Positions 57,804-64,000 of a stretch of 64,000 nucleotides of DNA are shown here, piece after piece. The stretch spans positions 620,001-684,000 of the forward strand of contig CAVUSV010000004.1 in NCBI GenBank assembly GCA_963744225.1, given 5' to 3'. The notes below the pieces were generated by a model. That model did no database searches and was not told where the DNA came from. It saw only the letters and a list, made by a program, of their open reading frames with translations. How positions within the stretch are numbered: the stretch's first letter is position 1; each line of letters begins with the position of its first letter. A program made the translations under genes and the position numbers. This DNA comes from Bog-473 sp963744225. Lineage in GTDB: Bacteria > Actinomycetota > Acidimicrobiia > Acidimicrobiales > RAAP-2.

Positions 57804-59006
57804 ATGACCTCGGGGTCTTCCCCAGTTTCGCCGGCAGCGACTGCAGCGTCGGCGGATGAGCGCGAAAACGAGGTGCTCCAAAGCCTGCGCGCCGTCATCG
57901 ATCCCGAGCTCGGCGACACCATCGTGGACCTCGGGATGGTGCGTGCCGTCCGGGTGCGGGGTGACCACGTGACCGTCGACGTCGCCCTCACTATCGCCGC
58001 CTGCCCGCTGCGCACGCAGATCGAACGCGACGTCCGCGGCCATGTTGGCGCCCTGGCCTGGGTGCGCGAGGTCGATGTCCAGGTGGCCAGCATGGATGCC
58101 GAAGAGCGGGCCGCCGTCATGGCCCGGGCGCGCTGGAAGGCCCGCGAGGACGCCCCTGCTACCGCGGTGCCGGCTACGGCCCGGGTTCTGGCCATCGCTT
58201 CGGGCAAGGGCGGTGTGGGCAAGTCATCCGTGACCGTCAACCTTGCCGTGGCCTTGGCCCAGCGCGGCTTCACGGTCGGGGTCCTCGATGCCGACATCTG
58301 GGGTTTCTCCGTCCCACGCCTCTTGGGCATGGAGGGCGACGTGGAGGCCCGGCAGGGGAAGATGGTGCCGCTCGAGCAGGCAGTAGGCCCCGGGCTAGTG
58401 CGCGTCCTCTCCATGGGGTTCCTCGCTGACGAGGAACAGGCGATCATGTGGCGGGGTCTCGTGCTCAACCGGGCCGTGCAGCAATTTCTTCAGGACGCCC
58501 ACTGGGGCGACCTCGACTACCTGCTGATCGATCTGCCCCCGGGCACGGGCGACATCCAGATGGGCCTTGCCCGCCTGCTGCCCCGCACCGAGCTCCTGGT
58601 GGTGACGACCCCACCGGTGGCGGCCCAAAAGGTGGCGGCGCGGGCGGCCGACATGGCGCGGCGGGGCTACCTCCGCGTGGCCGGTGTGATCGAGAACATG
58701 AGCGACTTCACCTGCGAGCACGGCACCACCTACGCGCTCTTTGGCTCGGGTGGCGGCGAGCAATTGGCGCGGAGCCTGGGAGTCCCCCTGGTCGGCTCCA
58801 TTCCGCTGCATCCCGACCTGGCTGCGGCGGGGGACGCCGGGAAGCCGGTGGCGGGGTCCGGAGGCGAGCTGGCTGCGGTGTTCGCGGAGATGGCTCGTGC
58901 GATCGCGGAGGACGTGGCGCCGCTCGTGGAGGCCGAGGGCTGCACGGCCCGGCTCATCCAGCGGGTCGAGGCTGCGGTCGCCGAAGGAGAGGCGGAGGCG
59001 GGCTGA
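57804..59006 (+). CDS. apbC: Mrp/NBP35-family Fe-S carrier ATPase with N-terminal MIP18 (DUF59) domain
   Basis: 400 residues. DUF59/MIP18 domain at about 22-100 (VIDPELGDTIVDLGMV); deviant Walker A SGKGGVGKSS (about 132-141); Walker B LLIDLPPGTGD; GVIENMS motif. The usual CxxC is reduced to a single Cys (FTCEHG), as in several actinobacterial relatives. Scaffold/carrier for Fe-S clusters. Confidence 0.9.
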   Translation: MTSGSSPVSPAATAASADERENEVLQSLRAVIDPELGDTIVDLGMVRAVRVRGDHVTVDVALTIAACPLRTQIERDVRGHVGALAWVREVDVQVASMDAEERAAVMARARWKAREDAPATAVPATARVLAIASGKGGVGKSSVTVNLAVALAQRGFTVGVLDADIWGFSVPRLLGMEGDVEARQGKMVPLEQAVGPGLVRVLSMGFLADEEQAIMWRGLVLNRAVQQFLQDAHWGDLDYLLIDLPPGTGDIQMGLARLLPRTELLVVTTPPVAAQKVAARAADMARRGYLRVAGVIENMSDFTCEHGTTYALFGSGGGEQLARSLGVPLVGSIPLHPDLAAAGDAGKPVAGSGGELAAVFAEMARAIAEDVAPLVEAEGCTARLIQRVEAAVAEGEAEAG

Positions 59007-59030
59007 CGGCGGATGCGGCCGCCACGACAC

Positions 59031-59930
59031 TCAGGCGGCGGCCCAGCGACTCTCGATCGTGTCCCCGTCCGCCGGCACGTCGAGGACCGTGGCCGTACCT
59101 TCCTGGCCGAGCGCGCGCAGATGGGCCCACAACGAGAAGCGGGCGACCGGCAACTGGCGCTCGGTGACGTCGCCATAGACCTCGGGGAGCAGGTCGTCGA
59201 CCGTCCCGTCACCTCGTTCGGCCAGCGCAGCCGCGATACGGCGGTGACGGCCGAGCCGGTGGGCAACCAGCGCATCAACCACCTCGGAGACATGATCCAT
59301 CAGCCGTCCATGGCCGGGTGCCAGCGCGGCGACGGGCACCTCCGCATCGCGTAGGCGAAGGAGACTGGCGAGGTAGTGATGGAGATCCCCGTCGGGAGGC
59401 CGGATCACGACGGTCGAGCCGTGCATGACGTGGTCGCCGGTCAGCAGCAGCGCGTGCTCCTGCACCAGCCAGCAGAGGTGGTCAGAGGCGTGACCTGGGG
59501 TGTGCAGAGCCCGCAGCGTGAGCTGGTCGCCGACGCCGGGACCGGGGCAGGAAAGGGCCCACCCTTCGCCCACACTGTCGTCGGGGCGGAACCCCTCCGC
59601 GGGGCCGAAGCCCACGACCCGCGCCCCGGTGGCGTCGGCCAGGGCCGCGGCGCCGGGTGCGTGGTCGACGTGGGTATGTGTGACGAGGATGGTGCGGATC
59701 GACCCGAGTGGTTCTGCCGCCGCCACGATGGCCTCTGTGTGGGACTCGTCGGCCGGCCCCGGGTCGACCACGGCCATATCCCCGCGCCCGACCAGGTAGG
59801 TGTTCGTGCCCGGCCCGGTCATGAGCCCGGGATTGGGAGCTGTGAGTCGTCGAACACCCGGTGCGACCTCGTCGACGCGCCCCGGGGCAGGGGCGGGGCC
59901 GATCCCGAAGTCCGGCACCGCAGGGATCAC
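59031..59930 (-). CDS. MBL-fold metallohydrolase (LACTB2/glyoxalase II-like)
   Basis: 299 residues. THTHVDHAPG (zinc motif, about 84-92), HTPGHASDHLCW, LTGDHVMHG, ALAPGHGRLM, then a C-terminal winged-helix-like tail as in LACTB2. Hydrolyses a thioester or phosphodiester substrate, possibly RNA. ATG 59930 overlaps the upstream Nudix gene stop by 4 bases. The mycobacterial counterpart, as I recall, is Rv3677c. Confidence 0.88.
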   Translation of the reverse strand: MIPAVPDFGIGPAPAPGRVDEVAPGVRRLTAPNPGLMTGPGTNTYLVGRGDMAVVDPGPADESHTEAIVAAAEPLGSIRTILVTHTHVDHAPGAAALADATGARVVGFGPAEGFRPDDSVGEGWALSCPGPGVGDQLTLRALHTPGHASDHLCWLVQEHALLLTGDHVMHGSTVVIRPPDGDLHHYLASLLRLRDAEVPVAALAPGHGRLMDHVSEVVDALVAHRLGRHRRIAAALAERGDGTVDDLLPEVYGDVTERQLPVARFSLWAHLRALGQEGTATVLDVPADGDTIESRWAAA

Positions 59931-60904
59931 GGCGCTGAGGGCCGGGGACCGGGTGCGCCGTCGGGACCCTCCTCGTTGGCCTTGAGCGAGACGGCACGCA
60001 CGGCCTCGTTGAAGTCGCCCCTGGCGCCGCCGTCCCCGGGGTCGGGTACGGGAGCCCGTTCGTACCCCGGGTCGCCTGGGAGCACGATGCGCATCCCGTT
60101 CCCGTCGGGGACCACCCTCGGTTCGATCGTCGGGACCGCGCTCGACGCTCGCTCGGCTGCCGCGAGGAGCTCCGTGCTGGTCGCGAAGCGCCCGATCGCC
60201 TGCAAGCAGCGGATGGTCGGGAAGATGATCTCAATCTCGCCCGCTCGGTGGCGCGCCAGCGCATCCTGCGGCGTGATCCATACCTCGGCGATGGTCTCCC
60301 CGGCACTGTGCGCGGCGATCTGCCCCGGCGGGGCCGCGGCCACGAAGAAGCGGGTGTCGTAGCGGCGGGGAGCGCCCCTGGGCGTGATCCAGTGGGCAAA
60401 GTAATGGATGTCGCCGACGGTAAGGCGGAGGCGCTCTTGGCGGCACAGGTCGAGGAATCGAAGCGTGCCGGCGTTGACGGCGGCTCTGGCCTCGACGAAG
60501 CGTGCTTCCTCCTCGGGATGACCCGCCAGTAGATCGGGGCCGTCGTCACGCCGAGCCAGCAGCAGCCCAGCCTCCTCGAAGGTCTCGCGCACGACGGCCA
60601 CCCAGTAGGCCAAGCCGCCAGACCCGACGCCCAAAAGTGCACTGGCCTCGCCATCGCTGCGCCCGGCACAGAGTGCCTCGGCCCCCGCACCACCGTCGTG
60701 GGGATCGACCGCTCCGCCGGGGAACACGTAGGCACCGCCAACGAAGTCGGAGCGCAGGTTGCGCCGCACCATGAGCACCTCGAGCGCAGTCCCGCCCGAC
60801 GGCGCCGGCACGTCGCGGACGAGCATCACGGTGGCGGCCGGCCGGATCTCCACGGCGGCCGGGTCGAAGGCGGGTCGTGGTGGCGGGGAGGCCGATGGAG
60901 GCAC
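59927..60904 (-). CDS. Nudix hydrolase (NUDT19/CoA-diphosphatase-like)
   Basis: 325 residues. Nudix box split by an insert: GGAVDPHDGG then RETFEEAGLLL (about 106-116). An FVGGAYVFPGG strand precedes it. The large size and insertion recall NUDT19-type CoA/acyl-CoA diphosphatases. Translationally coupled with the MBL gene. Confidence 0.85.
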   Translation of the reverse strand: MPPSASPPPRPAFDPAAVEIRPAATVMLVRDVPAPSGGTALEVLMVRRNLRSDFVGGAYVFPGGAVDPHDGGAGAEALCAGRSDGEASALLGVGSGGLAYWVAVVRETFEEAGLLLARRDDGPDLLAGHPEEEARFVEARAAVNAGTLRFLDLCRQERLRLTVGDIHYFAHWITPRGAPRRYDTRFFVAAAPPGQIAAHSAGETIAEVWITPQDALARHRAGEIEIIFPTIRCLQAIGRFATSTELLAAAERASSAVPTIEPRVVPDGNGMRIVLPGDPGYERAPVPDPGDGGARGDFNEAVRAVSLKANEEGPDGAPGPRPSAP

Positions 60905-60978
60905 GCCGGAGAGGGTACCGGCAGCACGAGGCGGCGCCCCCTAAACGCGGGCACCCCTTGGCTAACCTGACCCGGTCC

Positions 60979-61877
60979 ATGAGCCAGCCCGCCTACGAGT
61001 CCACGTCGGCGCCAATCCTGCGCCAAATCCCGCGTCGCTACCTTGCTCTCGGGCTGATCATCGTGGCCATCTTGCTCCTGGGTGCACTCGTGCTCGTGCG
61101 GGACAACGCAGGACCGAGCACGACGTCGACAGTCGAGACGTTCAACCCGGCGCCGTCGTCGCTCATCGCCAGCGTGGGCTCGGTGCCCGCGTCGGTCTAC
61201 GACACCGTCGGGGTCAGCTCGCCGGCCAACGCTGTGACCCCGTTGCAGCCGACCGGGACGACCAGCGCCCCGTGGATGACGACGGTCAACGGCGGGCCGC
61301 CCCTGCCGGTGGTGTTCTTCTACGGTGCCGAGTTCGCGCCCTACCCCGCGGCCGAGCGCTGGCCCCTCGTCCTCGCCCTCTCGCGCTTCGGCACGTTCAA
61401 CCAGCTCGGGGTCATGCAGTCGAGTTCGACCACCGCCTTCGCCAATTTGTCGACGTTCACCTTTTGGAACGTCTCGTACACGAGTCACTGGGTGGCGCTC
61501 CAGTCGGTGGAGCGTTACAGCTCGTTGAACCCGACCGGGGCCCGGTATCTCGGCCTCCAGACCCCCAATGCCCGGCAATCAGCCGTGATCGCCAGCTACG
61601 GGACGAGCCCCACCACCTTCTCCTTGCTCGATGTGGCCAACCGCTACGTGCTCGACGGCGCCGCCTTCACCCCCGGCGTGGTGTCCGGGCTCTCACAGGA
61701 CCAGATCGCCGGGAACCTGACCACGCCGACCAGCCCCCTGACCCAGGCGGTGGTCACGGCGGCGAACGAGATCACCGCCGCCATCTGCTCGGTGGACGGA
61801 TCCAAGCCCGATGCCGTCTGCGAGTACGCGGTGTACTCGCGGCGGACCAGGTGCTCAAGATCACGCGCCAGCACTAA
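60979..61877 (+). CDS. DUF929 membrane-anchored protein (one frameshift)
   Basis: About 299 residues. N-terminal membrane anchor (about 20-42), then an extracellular thioredoxin-like DUF929 domain (VVFFYGAEFAPYPAAERWPLVLALSRFGTF, about 115-145, in which the CxxC is replaced by AEFAPY). DUF929 is found mainly in archaea and a few actinobacteria. The C-terminus reads AADQVLKITRQH with TAA at 61877 after a one-base deletion near 61839; without it the frame runs on to 61947. Confidence 0.78.
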
Positions 61878-61921
61878 GGCGGGGCGTTGGGACGGGCCGG
61901 CGGGCGGCGGGCCCTACGTGG

Positions 61922-62179
61922 TCAGCTGGCCCGGCGGTCGAGCATGAGCTTGCGCTCGACCTCGTTCATCCCGCCCCAGATCCCGTGGGGCTCGCGGATC
62001 CTGACGGCGTAATCGAGGCACTCGCCGCGCACCCGGCACTGGTCGCAGATGGCCTTGGCGCGGATCTCGCGCGAGGCCTTCTCCTCCTTGCGCTCGGCGT
62101 GCGATGGGGGGAAGAACACCGCTGCCTGCGGTCCCCGACACGCTGCCTTCAACTGCCACGACTCTGTTCCCTGGCGCAT
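61922..62179 (-). CDS. WhiB-family Fe-S transcriptional regulator
   Basis: 85 residues from ATG 62179 (GGGGGG upstream). Four cluster cysteines C14, C45, C48, C54 and the GIWGGM turn followed by a basic tail (ERKLMLDRR). Binds a 4Fe-4S cluster and the sigma factor. Next to a pair of ArsA-type ATPases, as is whiB4 in M. tuberculosis, but which WhiB class it is cannot be fixed from this alone. Confidence 0.9.
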   Translation of the reverse strand: MRQGTESWQLKAACRGPQAAVFFPPSHAERKEEKASREIRAKAICDQCRVRGECLDYAVRIREPHGIWGGMNEVERKLMLDRRAS

Positions 62180-62320
62180 GAAACCCCCCGATAGGGCCAA
62201 CCTAATCCCCCGTGCGAGGTCAAACTACCGCCGAGGGTCGCCGCGTTCAAGGCCCTTGACCTGGATTTTTAGCGGGCGATCGATCTTCGGCGGGGAGACG
62301 GCAACTACGCTCGGCCCAGC

Positions 62321-63355
62321 ATGGACGTGGGTACCTTCTGCGCACAGAGCCACGTCCTCGTCGTCGCCGGCAAGGGTGGCGTCGGCAAGACGACCATGAG
62401 CGCGGCCCTGGCCAAGATGGCCGCTGGGGTCGGAAAATCGGTCCTCATCGTGGAGCTCGAGGGCAAGTCCGGCATCACCGGCGCATTCGGACGCCAAGAG
62501 GACCTCGACTACGAGGAGGTGGTCCTGGTGCCGGCGGCGCCGGCGGCGCCGGCGGCGGCGGGGGTCGGCGGGGGTCCAACCGGCAGCGGCTCGGTGCGCG
62601 CCCGTCGGCTGACGCCCGACGATGCACTGATCGAGTATCTCGAAGACCACGGCCTGCGGCGTGTCTCGAGGCGCCTGGCACGCTCGGGCGTCCTCGACGT
62701 GGTCTCGACCGCCATCCCGGGCATCCGCGACGTGCTGGTCCTGGGCAAAGTGAAGCAGCTGGAACGGGAGGGCGCGGCGGACCTGATCGTGGTCGACGCG
62801 CCGGCAACCGGCCATGCCATCACCTTCTTGACCTCGGCGAGCGGACTGGTCAACGCCGCCCGGGGTGGACCGCTGCGTACCCAGGCACAGGACGTCGTCG
62901 ACCTCCTGAGCGACCCGGCTCGCTGCCGGGTGATCCTGGTCACGCTGCCCGAGGAGCTCCCGGTCTCGGAGACCATCGAGTCGGCTTTCACCCTGGAGGA
63001 CAAGGCGGGCGTGCAGCTGGGGCCGGTCATCATCAACGCCTGCGACCCCGAGCCCGTCGGGCTGGAGCGGGCCGCGGCCGAGGTCGCAGCGGGGGCGGGG
63101 GCGCGGGCAGGGGCAGAGGCGGGGGCGCCCTTGGACCCTCGTCACCTGTCGGCGCTCGAGGAGGCCCGCCAGTTCCGCCTGGCCCGCCACGCCGTCTCCA
63201 CCGAGCAGGTCGAGCGGCTGCGCCGCGACCTCCCACTGCCTCAACTGCTCGTCCCGGCGCTGGACGCCGAATCCATCGGGGCCGCGGAGACCGAGGTCCT
63301 GGCCGACGCGCTGGCGGCCTCGGTGACGACGCTGGTGGCCGAGGGGGCGGGGTGA
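62321..63355 (+). CDS. ArsA/Get3-family ATPase, first of pair
   Basis: 344 residues. Deviant Walker A GKGGVGKTT (18-26), VVDAPATGH switch, LVTLPEELPVSE. It carries two Ala/Gly/Pro-rich low-complexity inserts (about 68-85 and 255-268). Resembles the mycobacterial BagA/BagB-like anion-transporting ATPase pair (Rv3679/Rv3680, as I recall). Divergent from whiB. Confidence 0.87.
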   Translation: MDVGTFCAQSHVLVVAGKGGVGKTTMSAALAKMAAGVGKSVLIVELEGKSGITGAFGRQEDLDYEEVVLVPAAPAAPAAAGVGGGPTGSGSVRARRLTPDDALIEYLEDHGLRRVSRRLARSGVLDVVSTAIPGIRDVLVLGKVKQLEREGAADLIVVDAPATGHAITFLTSASGLVNAARGGPLRTQAQDVVDLLSDPARCRVILVTLPEELPVSETIESAFTLEDKAGVQLGPVIINACDPEPVGLERAAAEVAAGAGARAGAEAGAPLDPRHLSALEEARQFRLARHAVSTEQVERLRRDLPLPQLLVPALDAESIGAAETEVLADALAASVTTLVAEGAG

Positions 63356-63409
63356 GCTCGACGGCCGGGACCGGTGCCTCCGGAGATGGAGGGCCGGGTG
63401 GCGTGACGG

Positions 63410-64000
63410 GTGGCGCACGGTGGCGCCACGGGTGGCGTGACGGGTGGGGAACCAGAGGCAGATTGTCAGACGCCTGCGACGCTGAAGGACATCGTCACCG
63501 AGCGTTCCGTCATCGTGTGCTGCGGGTCGGGCGGCGTGGGTAAAACCACCGTCTCGGCCACGTTCGCCCTCGCGGCCGCTCGGGCGGGGCGACGATCGTG
63601 CGTGGTCACCGTCGACCCGGCGCGGCGCCTGGCAGATGCGCTGGGGGTGGAGTCGTTGCCGAACACGCCGTCTGAAGTGGCGGGCGACTGGCCCGGTCAC
63701 CTGCACCGCTGATGCTCGACTCCAAAGGGACGTTCGACGACCTCGTGCGCGCTACGCGCGCACACCGGAGCAGGCGGAATCGATCCTGAGCAACCGGCTC
63801 TACCAGAATCTCGCCGGCACGCTGTCGGGCACCCAGGAGTACATGGCCATGGAGAAGCTCTATGAGCTCGTGCAATCCAGGGAGTTCGATGTGGTTGTCG
63901 TGGATACGCCCCCGACACGCAATGCCCTTGACTTGCTCGACGCGCCCCGCCGCCTCACGCGCTTCTTGGAGAACCGCCTCTTCCGGGCCCTCCTTGTGCC
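63410..64000 (+). CDS. ArsA/Get3-family ATPase, second of pair (partial, frameshifted)
   Basis: Walker A CGSGGVGKTTVS, then TVDPARRLADALG. The frame breaks near 63705 and again near 63760, each a missing base (CACCGCTG and GTGCGCGCTACG). Correct reading continues as LMLDSKGTFDDLV..YARTPEQAESILSNRLYQNLAGTLSGTQEYMAMEKLYEL, then VVVDTPPTRNALDLL, and leaves the window. A GTG at 63352 overlapping the first gene's stop (GTGA) may be the true start if another indel lies in the repetitive stretch 63400-63450. Confidence 0.8.

Noticed and set aside
63370..63450. CRISPR-like spacing of GGTGGCGTGACGGGTGG repeats
   Set aside because: Irregular short GC repeats without spacers of constant length.

Overview
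High-GC actinobacterial chromosome, most likely from an uncultured Acidimicrobiia-type lineage. The evidence is a mycothiol-type SigR/RsrA pair, a WhiB protein, DUF2342 and DUF929 proteins, an actinobacterial TilS-HprT neighbourhood, AfsR-type regulators, and secreted 42-residue 'GYWLVASDGG' repeats that I associate with Acidimicrobiia. The taxonomy is inferred from gene content only. I saw no phage structural genes, transposases or CRISPR array.

Left third (1-20.4 kb): a minus-strand run of tilS-hprT fusion, DUF2342 metalloprotease and rsrA-sigR; then a P450-SDR pair; a four-gene Zn/Mn-type ABC importer with a divergent Fur/Zur-like regulator and a palindrome between them; a MaoC hydratase facing a MerR regulator; a YfiH/PgeF-type enzyme; a MurL-MurD2 pair (alternative route to D-Glu in peptidoglycan); a CADD-like di-iron protein; an AEC-like permease; and a large twin-cyclase/AAA/TPR protein resembling soluble adenylyl cyclase.

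Middle (20.4-33.7 kb) is more accessory: secreted proteins, a CGNR zinc-finger regulator, a leaderless-looking small gene, a GH43-like protein with six propeller-type repeats, an ECF transporter, and a 3.4 kb island. The island ends at a tRNA-Thr(CGU) gene and is bounded on the other side by a 34-bp copy of that tRNA's 3' end. Inside it, three copies of a 25-30 bp motif delimit two two-gene cassettes (YjbR + PPOX; TetR + DHFR-like). A noncoding repeat occurs at 12.0 kb and twice in tandem at 33.4-33.6 kb.

Right half (33.7-64 kb) is mostly housekeeping: AfsR-like regulator, holB-tmk-topA, hppA, a KimA/APC-type permease fused to an OB-fold and facing ceoB-ceoC (potassium), a HAD phosphatase, a primary-like sigma factor, nadE, a glutamine synthetase followed by a GlnR-like regulator, RidA and a miniature xanthine-dehydrogenase-type fusion, HesB and Mrp Fe-S factors, MBL and Nudix hydrolases, a DUF929 protein, WhiB, and a pair of ArsA-type ATPases running off the right edge. 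The MBL, RidA, Nudix, WhiB and ArsA content recalls the Mycobacterium tuberculosis Rv3672c-Rv3681c neighbourhood.

About ten genes are broken by single-base indels (about sixteen events), several in homopolymers or GC-rich repeats. Two of them compensate each other inside hppA. This looks more like residual sequencing/assembly error than mass pseudogenisation, so such genes are given here as one locus each.
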